This document shows positions 37,748-46,889 of a stretch of 64,000 nt of DNA, in pieces (the first letter of the stretch is position 1; each line of letters opens with the position of its first letter). A program made the translations under genes and the position numbers. The stretch is from the NCBI GenBank assembly GCA_964468185.1, contig CAYXTR010000006.1, positions 62,001-126,000 on the forward strand. The letters run 5' to 3'. The notes beneath the pieces are model-generated. The model was not told the origin of the DNA. It did not search any database and saw nothing but the letters and a program-made list of their open reading frames with translations. This DNA comes from JANQFV01 sp964468185. Lineage in GTDB: Bacteria > Planctomycetota > Phycisphaerae > UBA1845 > Fen-1342.

Positions 37748-39460
37748 TCAGAGCCGCTCGATCCGCGCCATCACCTGCTCAATCAGCGGCCGCAACGTCT
37801 GCTCCGTAAAGTCGAACTTGCCCCCCGCCGCTGCAAACAACTCGGGCAACGGCCGCGATCCGCCCAGGGCCAGTGCGGCCCGATACTGCGCCACGGCCTG
37901 ATCCTGATCCGCCAGGGCATTCGTCCACACCTGCAACGCCCCCAGTTGCGCGATCCCATACTCCACATAGTAAAATGGCACCTGATAGATGTGCAGCTTC
38001 TTCTGCCAGCTCTGCCGGTCGTACGCCTCCAGCCCCTCCATGTCGATTTCCGGCGAAAACCGCCGCGTCAACTCCTGCCAGTAGTCCTTCCACGCCTCGA
38101 TCCCCGCGTCGTGGTGCGTGTACACATAATGCTGAAACGCATCCACACACGCCATGTACGGGAAAAACGTCACGATCTTCTCAAAGAACCGCTTGTTGGC
38201 CCGCGGCGTCTCATCGCCGAAGAACTCCCGCGTATACGGCAGCGCCAGACACTCCATCCCCATCGACGCCACTTCGCAAAACTCGATCGGCGCATGCCGA
38301 TACGCAATCAACGGCTCGTTCCGACAGGCCCACGTATGAAACGCATGCCCGCCCTCGTGCAGCAGCGTCCGCACATCCGTCTCCAGCCCCACCGCATTCA
38401 TGAAGATGAATGGCATTCGCTGCTCCGCCAGCGTCGCCTGATAGCCACCCGGCGCCTTCCCCTTCCGACTCTCCAGCTCCAATACATCCCGCTCACGCAA
38501 CGTGTCAAAAACCCGCCCCAGTTCATCATCCACCTGGTGAAAGATCCGGCTGCATCCCGCCTTCAGCTCCTCAGCCGTCTGGAACGGCCGCAGCGGCGGA
38601 CGCTTGTCCGGATCGACCGCCATGTCCCACGGACGCAGCGACGCCAGCCCCAGTTTCGCCTTCCGCTCCGCCGCCAGCTTCCGCGCCGCTGGCACACACA
38701 CCGCCTCGATCGCATCATGAAACGCCAGACAGCCCTCCGGCGTATAGTCGAAGCGCTCCATGGCGCGGAAGGCGTACGCCCGACAATCGTCAAACCCCGC
38801 GTTCTGCGCGATCTTGTGCCGCACCGCCACCATCTGCTCGTACAGCTTGTCGAGCCGCTCCGCATCCTTCAGGTAACGATCACTGATCAGCCGCCAGGCA
38901 TCCTCCCGCACCCTCCGCTCCGGCTCCTCCAGATACAACGTCATTTGCTGGATCGTGCGCTCCTCGCCCTCGTATTCGCACGTCAGCGCCCCCGTAATCT
39001 CCTGGTACTCCGCCGCCAGCTTCTCGTTCTCGACTTGCAGCGGGATGTTCTCATCCCGATATAGCTCAATCGTATTCTCCACACTCCGCGTCATCACCTC
39101 ATAACGCTTCGCGGGCAACTCCAGTTCCTCCGCATGCTGCGCATACTTCAGATTCAGCTTGTTGTGCCACGGCTGCGTTTTGGGCGCCACGTTCTCTATG
39201 AAGTCCAGGTACCGTTGCATCCGCTCCGGGTCGTCCGTCTGCAGCGTCCGGTCGATCTCTCGCCGCGTGCCCTCCTCACTCAGGCACGCCACCAATTCGC
39301 TATAGTCGACCAGCCACTTCTCGAAGTCCGCGACCGACCCGATCTCCCGCTCAGCCAGTTCCTTGAAGTACGGCTCCGCAGTCTCCCACTTGCCAAAATC
39401 CGCATCCGGCGCCACGTACTGCCGGGGAAACTCGCGACTCGTGCTCTGGTCGGCGATCAT
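37748..39460 (-). CDS. M3 family oligoendopeptidase (PepF-like)
   Basis: 570 residues. The zinc motif HEGGHAFH has His368, Glu369 and His372, and the third ligand is probably Glu396 in PIEFCEVASMGME. The long helical N-terminal half (PF08439-like lid region, about 115-200) and the substrate tyrosine-rich segment VPFYYVEYGIAQLGAL near 500 fit M3B oligoendopeptidase F-type enzymes. No signal peptide is seen, so it should cut short peptides in the cytoplasm. AGGAA lies 8 bases before the ATG. Intergenic spacers of 140 and 151 bases suggest its own transcript. Confidence 0.93.
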   Translation of the reverse strand: MIADQSTSREFPRQYVAPDADFGKWETAEPYFKELAEREIGSVADFEKWLVDYSELVACLSEEGTRREIDRTLQTDDPERMQRYLDFIENVAPKTQPWHNKLNLKYAQHAEELELPAKRYEVMTRSVENTIELYRDENIPLQVENEKLAAEYQEITGALTCEYEGEERTIQQMTLYLEEPERRVREDAWRLISDRYLKDAERLDKLYEQMVAVRHKIAQNAGFDDCRAYAFRAMERFDYTPEGCLAFHDAIEAVCVPAARKLAAERKAKLGLASLRPWDMAVDPDKRPPLRPFQTAEELKAGCSRIFHQVDDELGRVFDTLRERDVLELESRKGKAPGGYQATLAEQRMPFIFMNAVGLETDVRTLLHEGGHAFHTWACRNEPLIAYRHAPIEFCEVASMGMECLALPYTREFFGDETPRANKRFFEKIVTFFPYMACVDAFQHYVYTHHDAGIEAWKDYWQELTRRFSPEIDMEGLEAYDRQSWQKKLHIYQVPFYYVEYGIAQLGALQVWTNALADQDQAVAQYRAALALGGSRPLPELFAAAGGKFDFTEQTLRPLIEQVMARIERL

Positions 39461-39611
39461 AATGTCGTTTCCTATTCACTATTTCAGATGGCCGCATGAT
39501 CATGAGGCGGCTGTTCACATGAAATCCACGCCCACTGCGCACGCAGAGTAAACATAGCGTCTACCATCCCCGCCGGAATCGTGCCAGTGAAAACGCTCCC
39601 AAAAACCACAC

Positions 39612-41840
39612 CTATCCGCCGGGCCCGCGCGGCAGTGTCCGCACATCCTCATCACGTCCGGCCTCATCGGCCGCCGGATCCCTCCGACGCTCCGGATGCG
39701 CCTCACGGTATTCCTCCATCCCGGGCGGCTCCGGGAACGCCTGCTCCAGCTCGAACTCCCACAGCTCACACTCCCGCTCGAACATCGGCAACAGGTCATC
39801 ATAAACCACCTGCCGCAGGTAAAGCGGTGCGCGCCGCCATAACCGTACCTTGTGGAGCGTGTCCGCGGGCGCCATCGGCGGCCCCTGCGCGAGCCAGCGC
39901 CCAAACGCATCCACGGTCACCTCCCGGAACGGCGGTATGTCCAGCCGCCCCGTCGGCAGATTCCCCTTCTTCTGCATGTAACGTGTGTGATACTGCTGCG
40001 CCGTCCGGGCCACCCGCGCATAGCGGGTCACATTCCCCTTGGCCAGTTCCGTGTAGGCGTTGTAAAGCAACCCATCCAGCACCAGCCGAATGTCACGCAT
40101 TCCCGGCACTTCGACACTCTCCAGAAAACTGTCCACCACAAAATCATGCAGCGGCTTCTGGAACGTCTCGTTCGGCTGCCCCCCACGTGTCAGCGGGTAC
40201 GTCTCCCGCAGAATCTGGTAGTACCGCGTCGCTTCGCGCTCACGCCCCGCCAGATAGAGCAGTCGAATCGCCTCACTCAAGAAGTTGATATGCCCAACGC
40301 GATACGTCTCACCCGCCCCCCCCTGCTCACCCGGATTCGGATCGAATAAGGGAGCGTACTCCATATACGCCCGGTGCATCGGCTCGATCATGTTCAAATC
40401 GCGCCCCAGACTCAGATATGACAAGTGCACCTGCTCACGATTCGGCTCGAACGTGACGTCCCCCCGCTGAAACAGATTCCGCAAGCTGAACAGCAGAATC
40501 CGCGCAGTGTTGGTCTTGTCATTCTTGAAATCGTGCAGTTGGGTCCCTCCCAGAACAAGCCCGCGCGCCGCCCAATACAATGCCTGGGCATCAACCGACC
40601 GCCAGTCCATCGGGCCAAAGGTCTGCACCAACTCGACCATGAACTCCGGATCCAGCTTGTATACGTCCCGCAACACCTTCGCTTGCAGAAAATGAACCAG
40701 CGCCTGCCCGGCCACATTCTCCTCCGAGACGCCCAGCAGCGCGTCAAGCCGCCGTACCGCCGCCGGGCGGGTGTCGCTCTCATCATCCGCCCCCCGCACA
40801 CTGCGCTGCAACGTCTGCGGCTCCAGCAACCGCCGATACGGATCAAAAAACCGAAAGGCCAGCCCCGTGTCCCGCCAGTACTCTTCCTCCGTCAACTCGT
40901 CATCCGAAATCGGCACGCCGATGTCCCGACCCGCGTCGTCCCGCATCGTACGCAGCGCCCGCACCATCTCCCGCGCCTGCGGATACTGTACGTACAGCTC
41001 GTCCAGCGTCTCCGGCACCTTCGTCAGCGGTAGCAGCCGCACCAGCTCCGCCGCCTGAGCCATCTCGAACGGCGTCCAGCCCGGCGTCACCCCGCCCGCA
41101 ACATCCGGCGCCTCCCGCTCGACAAATGCCTCCCCCAGCAACTCCGCCTGCCGCCGCAGCTTCTCCTGCGTCTGCTGAAATGTCGCGCGACCCGCCTCCT
41201 CCAGCAGATCAACATCCTCAAACGACTTCATCTCGTCCGCAATCTGCGCCGTATTCAAATCCGCCATCGGATCCGGCGGCTCGCCCAGCACCAGATGCAT
41301 CCGCCACGCCCAGTACGCCTTGTACGCATAGTGCTCGTCATCCAGCGTGTCCCCCATCTTGTTGTTGAACGTCCAGGAAAGCTGCTTGTACAAATTCAGC
41401 GCCCGCGGATTGAACTGGATCCCCTGATCCCGCAGCAACTTCACCCCGTTGTACACCCACTTCCAACGTTCTTCCGGCGTAAATGTGGTGACCGAAATGT
41501 TCCACGACATATTCCACGCCATGAACTCCCACACCGTCGGGAAATGCGGCTGCAACGTGCAGATCCACTTCCCAAGCTGCATCGCGTCGTAAAACTTTCC
41601 CTCCTCCTTCAATTTCTCCAGCCGAATGAACGCAATATCCGTGATCAGCCCGCGAAACGCGCCAAAAGCCTGGATGGCGAACGCATACTCCGGCGGCGCA
41701 TTCTCCATGGGCGACTCATGGCCGTAGATATTCAGTTCCTGCCGTCCTGTGTTGATCGGCGCAATCCGTGTGCCCGCCGCACCAACCAGCACGACGCAAC
41801 ACACCAGCGCGATAACCTGCCTCAGTCGTGCACCAACCAT
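39612..41840 (-). CDS. Large membrane-anchored extracytoplasmic helical protein linked to ABC exporter
   Basis: 742 residues; not assigned to a characterised family. One N-terminal hydrophobic helix (about 6-26, VIALVCCVVLVGAAGT) could be a signal anchor or signal peptide, so the rest is outside the membrane. The body is helical with TPR-like spacing (EGKFYDAMQLGKWICTLQPHFPTVWEFMAWNMSWN; AREREATRYYQILRETYP) and rich in Trp and Tyr. It is the last gene of the SPFH/ABC operon, 60 bases after the permease, so it is probably the extracytoplasmic partner of that transporter. ATG 41840 is preferred over 41885 because the helix then begins at the N-terminus. Confidence 0.75.
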   Translation of the reverse strand: MVGARLRQVIALVCCVVLVGAAGTRIAPINTGRQELNIYGHESPMENAPPEYAFAIQAFGAFRGLITDIAFIRLEKLKEEGKFYDAMQLGKWICTLQPHFPTVWEFMAWNMSWNISVTTFTPEERWKWVYNGVKLLRDQGIQFNPRALNLYKQLSWTFNNKMGDTLDDEHYAYKAYWAWRMHLVLGEPPDPMADLNTAQIADEMKSFEDVDLLEEAGRATFQQTQEKLRRQAELLGEAFVEREAPDVAGGVTPGWTPFEMAQAAELVRLLPLTKVPETLDELYVQYPQAREMVRALRTMRDDAGRDIGVPISDDELTEEEYWRDTGLAFRFFDPYRRLLEPQTLQRSVRGADDESDTRPAAVRRLDALLGVSEENVAGQALVHFLQAKVLRDVYKLDPEFMVELVQTFGPMDWRSVDAQALYWAARGLVLGGTQLHDFKNDKTNTARILLFSLRNLFQRGDVTFEPNREQVHLSYLSLGRDLNMIEPMHRAYMEYAPLFDPNPGEQGGAGETYRVGHINFLSEAIRLLYLAGREREATRYYQILRETYPLTRGGQPNETFQKPLHDFVVDSFLESVEVPGMRDIRLVLDGLLYNAYTELAKGNVTRYARVARTAQQYHTRYMQKKGNLPTGRLDIPPFREVTVDAFGRWLAQGPPMAPADTLHKVRLWRRAPLYLRQVVYDDLLPMFERECELWEFELEQAFPEPPGMEEYREAHPERRRDPAADEAGRDEDVRTLPRGPGG

Positions 41841-41900
41841 CAGCCGCCACCCACCCCCTCGACTGCCGACTCGCTCGCCGCGCACTGCCGCAGACCAACA

Positions 41901-43280
41901 TCACTCACTGACACTGGCCACCTCACGAGCACTGAATACCAGCCACCCCAACAACACCGCCGCCACGCCGGTCAACAGGATGCGCACCAGTGCCCACGCC
42001 AGCACCGGATTCGGTACGAACTCCCCATCCACCACAAACGGTACACCATCATAATAGCTGAAGTCCGGGAACATCACCTTCAACAGCGGAACCAACACCG
42101 CCCGCACCGACGGTCCCAAGACACCGTACGGGTCGTGCTGCGGCATCAACATCTCATCGTTCGCACCAATGCCCTCCAGAAACGCCTGGAGCCACGCGCA
42201 GAAGAAATACATCACACTCGTACCGAGCGCCGCCACCGGAAACGAGGCCCATGTGGCAAAAAACAGCCCGACCCCGCTCAATAGCATCACCCGCAACAGC
42301 ACAATCGTCAGCGCCCGCACAAAGTTCAACTCAAAACTGCTCACCTTGTAGAGCACTTCCAGACTGCCATCATCCTCAAAAATCACCGCCCCATACGTGC
42401 TCGGATTCGTGACCAGCAGCTTGGCCCGCCCATCCTTGATCACCCGCGCCGCCCGCACCAGAAACTGATGCGTCTGCCCCGAACGCTCCCGGGTGATCAT
42501 CGGCTCGTGCAGCGGCGCATTCCGCTCCGGATCCAAGAACGTCCACGCGATCGGAATCCGCTCATCCTCCGGCATCGGCCGCCCCACCGCCTTGTACCGC
42601 ACCTGGATGACCGTATCCTCCCGCTCCGGCGGCGTAAGATCCTCAAACTCGTACACGCGCTGACTGCGCGGTGCCAATGTCATCCACCCCTTGGCCAACT
42701 CACGCCGAATCTCCTGCAACGCCCGCCGCCGCTGCACCGGCTCAATCTCGCCAGTCTCCAGCCGCTGCTCGACTTCCGCCTGCGCCGCCTCGTTAATCTG
42801 CTCCAACGGAGGCGTCGGCTGCGCCGAATTACGCGCCGACCACACCACGTCCCGCACCTTGTACCGATCGCGCAGAAACTCCTCCTCCTGCGACTGTATC
42901 AGGTACGCCCCTCCATAGATCCCCACGCCCGCAATCACAATGATCAACACGTTGAGCAGGTTGATGCCGAGCCACTTGCCAAACAGAATCTGAAACCGCG
43001 CTACCGGCTTTGTCGTCACCAGGTGCAGCGTCCGCCGCGTAAACTCATTCGCCAGCGTCGCACACGAGAAGAAAACCGTCGCCAGGCTCAGAAAGAACCC
43101 CAGCGACATCAGCGCGTAGAACAGAAACGTCTGCAGCCGCCCCGCCAGCGTTCCATCCCCCCGCGCCCACTTCAATAAACAAACCTCGATCAGCCCCAGC
43201 AGAATCAGGAAGACGAGCACAACCTTCATGCGCACGCCTTCCGAGAACGTCAGCAATGCAATCGACCAGACACGTCTCAT
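41901..43280 (-). CDS. ABC-2 type permease with large extracytoplasmic loop
   Basis: 459 residues. Helices lie at about 20-38, 50-75, 105-130, then a soluble domain of about 180 residues (135-315), then four further helices (about 320-345, 350-375, 395-415, 425-450). The pattern FFSCATLANEFTRRTLHLVTTKPVARFQILFGKWLG is typical of ABC-2 permeases, with a coupling region TTKPV. Its ATG overlaps the stop of the ATPase gene by four bases, so the two form one transporter. The large loop may bind the downstream extracytoplasmic protein or the SPFH partners. The substrate is unknown. Confidence 0.88.
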   Translation of the reverse strand: MRRVWSIALLTFSEGVRMKVVLVFLILLGLIEVCLLKWARGDGTLAGRLQTFLFYALMSLGFFLSLATVFFSCATLANEFTRRTLHLVTTKPVARFQILFGKWLGINLLNVLIIVIAGVGIYGGAYLIQSQEEEFLRDRYKVRDVVWSARNSAQPTPPLEQINEAAQAEVEQRLETGEIEPVQRRRALQEIRRELAKGWMTLAPRSQRVYEFEDLTPPEREDTVIQVRYKAVGRPMPEDERIPIAWTFLDPERNAPLHEPMITRERSGQTHQFLVRAARVIKDGRAKLLVTNPSTYGAVIFEDDGSLEVLYKVSSFELNFVRALTIVLLRVMLLSGVGLFFATWASFPVAALGTSVMYFFCAWLQAFLEGIGANDEMLMPQHDPYGVLGPSVRAVLVPLLKVMFPDFSYYDGVPFVVDGEFVPNPVLAWALVRILLTGVAAVLLGWLVFSAREVASVSE

Positions 43281-44497
43281 TCCTGCTCTCGCTCACGCCG
43301 CTCACCCGTAAGCTCGTTGAGCACATCCTCATCCACCTCAGCCGCCGGCGGCGGCGCCGGACGCTTCGGCAACGTCGGCCCATGGGCCTGGTCGGCCCCC
43401 GGTTCCTCAGCCACGGGCGGCTCATCGCCTGGCTCAGAATCAGGCTCCCCGGCCAGTTTGCCCAGTAGAGATTCGTCCACGACCTCACCGGTCTGCGGCT
43501 CCGGAATCGCTTCGGCCCCTGCCGGTGCAGGCCGCGCCGGTTCGGTACCCACCAGCGATTCCAACACCGCCCGCCCCTCTTCCGTCCCGCCCAGAAAGTG
43601 CGCGATATCACCAGCCGGTGCGCTCCCCGCCGTCTCCAACCGCCGCTCGCGCGCCTGCTCGACAATTCGCAGAAACAGCGCCTCCAGCCGGTCGTGCGGC
43701 ACCGTCACCGTCGCCGACTTCCCATCCCGCTCAATCAGCCGCAGAATCTCGTTCAGCAGCGGCTCAGACAGCCGCTCCGTCGTAATCTGATGCTGATCCT
43801 CCCGGCTAAGCACCTCGGTCAGTGGGCCGGACTCCTGCACCCGGCCGCCGTACAGAATCGTCACCCGATTGCATACCTCTTCCACATCCGCCAGCAGGTG
43901 GCTCGATAGCAAAATCGTCTTCTTATAAACCTTCCCCAGCCGAATGATGATGTCCTTGACCAGCTTCGCGCCGATCGGGTCCAGGCCGCTGGTCGGCTCA
44001 TCCAGGATCAACAGCTCCGGGTCATTGATCAGTGCCTGCGCCAAACCGATTCGCCGCGCCATGCCCTTCGAATACTCCCCCACCGGCCGCCGCGCCGCCG
44101 ATCGGAGACCCACCATCTCCAGCAACTCTTCCGTCCGCCGCTTCCGCTCTCCGCGCGGCAATCGAAACAGCGTCCCGTAGTAGTCCAGCGTCTCTCGGGC
44201 ATTGAGAAACCGGTACAGGTACGACTCTTCCGGCAGGTAGCCAATCCGCGCCTTGACCTGTACATCCCCCGGCGGCTGCCCAAACACCGATACACGCCCG
44301 CGCGTCGGATGCAGCAGCCCCAGAATCATCTTGATTGCCGTACTCTTGCCCGACCCGTTCGGCCCCAACAGGCCGTACACCTCGCCCGCTTCGACCTCGA
44401 AGTCCAGATCGTTGACCGCCCGCACACGCGCCCGACGCCAGAAGTCACGAAACACCTTCGTCAGACCGACCGCCTTGATAACCGGTTGAGCGCTCAC
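43277..44497 (-). CDS. ABC transporter ATP-binding protein with acidic/proline-rich C-terminal extension
   Basis: 406 residues. Walker A GPNGSGKS (45-52), Q-loop region YLPEESYLYR, signature YSKGMARRIG (142-151), Walker B LLILDEP (162-168) and switch His200 are all intact, so it should hydrolyse ATP. The domain order matches the CcmA/NatA-type exporters that pair with ABC-2 permeases. Beyond residue about 290 is a 115-residue Pro-, Glu- and Ala-rich tail not needed for ATPase function; it may be a tether to partner proteins. It is 42 bases downstream of the HflK-like gene in the same operon. Confidence 0.92.
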   Translation of the reverse strand: MSAQPVIKAVGLTKVFRDFWRRARVRAVNDLDFEVEAGEVYGLLGPNGSGKSTAIKMILGLLHPTRGRVSVFGQPPGDVQVKARIGYLPEESYLYRFLNARETLDYYGTLFRLPRGERKRRTEELLEMVGLRSAARRPVGEYSKGMARRIGLAQALINDPELLILDEPTSGLDPIGAKLVKDIIIRLGKVYKKTILLSSHLLADVEEVCNRVTILYGGRVQESGPLTEVLSREDQHQITTERLSEPLLNEILRLIERDGKSATVTVPHDRLEALFLRIVEQARERRLETAGSAPAGDIAHFLGGTEEGRAVLESLVGTEPARPAPAGAEAIPEPQTGEVVDESLLGKLAGEPDSEPGDEPPVAEEPGADQAHGPTLPKRPAPPPAAEVDEDVLNELTGERREREQE

Positions 44498-44539
44498 GGG
44501 ACTCCTTTGCCAATCCGACGCGGGCCGCGCTACATTCTA

Positions 44540-45817
44540 TTACTGCTCGCCACGCTGCCGCCGCAACTGACGCTCCTGCTCCAACTCAATCAACCGCTGC
44601 GGATCGCGATTGACCAGAATCTCGATCTCATCACCCTCCGGCACGAAGAATACTTCGTTCAGCCGATTCGAGAGAATTTGCTCGCGCATATTGTTCCACA
44701 AACCCAATAGCGTAATACGCGGCCGGGCCGCCCGCTGTTCGAGGTACTTCTGAAACTCCTCATACTCGCGCTGCAAGCCCTCACTGATCGCCGCCGCCTC
44801 GGCTTCCGCCTGACTGATCCGCACGGCCACCTGCCCCCCACCCATCTCACGTGTTTCCATCAGCGCATCGTTAATGGCGAAAACCAGCTCATCCAGCGCT
44901 GCCTGCTCCGCACCCGCCAGTTGCGCGTCACCGTAAGCCCGAATCAGCTTCACCAGCTCCGGATAGTACGGACCAGCCGCGCGACTCAAAATCTCCGTCG
45001 CCCGCTCGTTCGCCTCATACTCCAGCCGCTGCCGCTCGTTCTCCGCCCGAATCACATCCAGAAACGCCTGCCGCACACGCCCCGGCTCGATCGTGTACGC
45101 CACCACCTCGACCACTGTCACACCGGTGTGCAACTCGTCCAGTGAAGCCTGCAACCGCCGTTGCACACCCCGCCGCACCCGATCCAGCGCCTCACGCGTA
45201 ACCTCTTCCACCGTCCGGCCGGCAACTTCCCGAATCACCGCCGTCTCCGTCAACCGCCCGAGCAGTGGACGGAACTCGTCCACATCCCCACCCACATTGC
45301 GGACAAAGTCCGCCGCATTCTCAATTCGATACTGTACTTCCCACCGGCCATGCGAGAGGTTCTTGTCACCCGTCAGCATCGCCCCATCCAGGCCCGGCTT
45401 CAGATCCGCCGACCGTGGCACAATCGCTGCCAGGTCACGCGAGGTCGCTGCCTCACCATGCTGGAACATGAACGTCGTGACCTTCAGTTCCTGAATCCGA
45501 CCCGTCAGAATGTACTTCGTGTCAAACGGGTCCGGCAACGACCAATGCCAACCCTCGGGAAACACCGGCGTCCGGCGGCCGTCCACCTCAATCTGCCGCA
45601 GCTTGCCAAAACGCGACACCACCCCCTGCTCACCCGACTCCACGCGAAATACTCCGCTGAACAGATACAGCCCCACCAGCACCACCATTAGCAGCCGCAG
45701 AATATTGAAGCTGCCACGCAGCGCACTGACCAGCGATTGCTGCGCCGGATCGTCCGGCAACGGACCGGCCCCGTCCTCCGGCCGCGGCGGATAGCTCAGG
45801 TTGGGATCATTAGCCAT
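44540..45817 (-). CDS. SPFH-domain protein, HflK-like
   Basis: 425 residues with GGAGG 8 bases before the ATG. An acidic Pro-rich N-terminus precedes a single membrane helix (about 38-56) and then the SPFH domain (EQGVVSRFGKLRQIEVDGR, PEGWHWSLPDPFDTKY), ending near 290. A helical region rich in Glu, Ala and Arg follows and should form the coiled-coil wall of an HflK/C-like cage. In Escherichia coli HflK and HflC enclose FtsH; here they are encoded with an ABC exporter instead. The first 8 bases overlap the end of the HflC-like gene, so the two are made together. Confidence 0.88.
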   Translation of the reverse strand: MANDPNLSYPPRPEDGAGPLPDDPAQQSLVSALRGSFNILRLLMVVLVGLYLFSGVFRVESGEQGVVSRFGKLRQIEVDGRRTPVFPEGWHWSLPDPFDTKYILTGRIQELKVTTFMFQHGEAATSRDLAAIVPRSADLKPGLDGAMLTGDKNLSHGRWEVQYRIENAADFVRNVGGDVDEFRPLLGRLTETAVIREVAGRTVEEVTREALDRVRRGVQRRLQASLDELHTGVTVVEVVAYTIEPGRVRQAFLDVIRAENERQRLEYEANERATEILSRAAGPYYPELVKLIRAYGDAQLAGAEQAALDELVFAINDALMETREMGGGQVAVRISQAEAEAAAISEGLQREYEEFQKYLEQRAARPRITLLGLWNNMREQILSNRLNEVFFVPEGDEIEILVNRDPQRLIELEQERQLRRQRGEQ

Positions 45818-46832
45818 CGCTGTCACCTCCGGCAGGCTCGAGCCCATCGGCGAGTTCGTCAGCAGCGGGCCGCGTGCCTGCCCCCTCAATCCTCACCGGC
45901 GGATCCACGAACGGCCCGAAAAACGGCCAGTCCTGGTCCAGGAAGATCGTCGTCTTCTGACTCAGCGCAGCCTTCAACGCATCCAGCCACCGCAGCCATT
46001 CAAAAAACTCGCGATCCTCCTCCGCAATCCGTGCCAGAATACTCGTCGCCGCCCGATACCCCGCCGACTTGATCTGCTGCGCCTTCGTATCCGCAAATGA
46101 CAGGATGGCGTCCGCCTCCGACTGCGCCCGCGCCTTGATCGCCTCCGCCCGCGATTTCCCCTCCTCACGATAGCGGGCCGCAATCCGATTCCGCTCCTGC
46201 TGCATGCTCTTGAACACTTCCTGCGTCACGTCCTGCGGCAAGGAAATCCGCCGAATGCCGATCTCACGCAGCTCGATTCCATAATCATCCAGCAAGCCCT
46301 GTCCGATCCCACCCTCGTACGCGAGCCCGCCGTCCTCGGTCTCGCTGATCTTCCCACGCATCGCCGTCAGCATTTCCTCGTAGCTTTGCTCCAGCTCATC
46401 CGCATCGAGATTCACAAAGTCCACCAGTGTATGCTGCCCCACCACCGTCGCCTGAATCTGTGCGATCCGCGACCACAAGTGACGTTCCGCCTCGTCCACC
46501 GAACGCGCGCGCCGGAAGAACTGCAACGGCTCCCGAATCCGCCACACCGCATACGAACCGATGATGACGTTCTTGGCGTCCAACGTCTTGATTTCCGTCT
46601 CCGGCGTATCGAGCGTTCGCAGCCGAATGTCATACTTCTGAATCGTCTCGATCGGCTTGATCCAGCGGAACTTCAGGCCCGGCTCGCGCACGACACTATC
46701 CTCATCCGCCTTGCCCAGCCGCACCTTGACCGCCACCTCATGGAACGAGACCTGATACGTCGAGGCATAGGCCAACAGAATCAGGATGACCAGCAGTACC
46801 AGCACCAGAAACGAAATGGATATCCTGCTCAT
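45810..46832 (-). CDS. SPFH-domain protein, HflC-like
   Basis: 340 residues with AGGAG 5 bases before the ATG. One N-terminal helix (about 5-25), then the SPFH domain (YQVSFHEVAVKVRLGKADEDSV, EPGLKFRWIKPIETIQKYD, LRTLDTPETEIKTLDAKNV), the HflC-like IGIRRISLPQDVTQEVFKSMQQERNRIAARYREEGKSRA helix, and a charged C-terminus. It should pair with the HflK-like protein to build an oligomeric ring or cage at the membrane, probably facing the periplasm. It starts 57 bases after the stop of the large SPFH gene and overlaps the HflK-like gene by 8 bases. Confidence 0.9.
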   Translation of the reverse strand: MSRISISFLVLVLLVILILLAYASTYQVSFHEVAVKVRLGKADEDSVVREPGLKFRWIKPIETIQKYDIRLRTLDTPETEIKTLDAKNVIIGSYAVWRIREPLQFFRRARSVDEAERHLWSRIAQIQATVVGQHTLVDFVNLDADELEQSYEEMLTAMRGKISETEDGGLAYEGGIGQGLLDDYGIELREIGIRRISLPQDVTQEVFKSMQQERNRIAARYREEGKSRAEAIKARAQSEADAILSFADTKAQQIKSAGYRAATSILARIAEEDREFFEWLRWLDALKAALSQKTTIFLDQDWPFFGPFVDPPVRIEGAGTRPAADELADGLEPAGGDSDG

Positions 46833-46889
46833 GTGAGCTCCTAAGCTGTCGAAACCGAACCAGCGGCGTGCCACCGGCTCCTGCGGCCA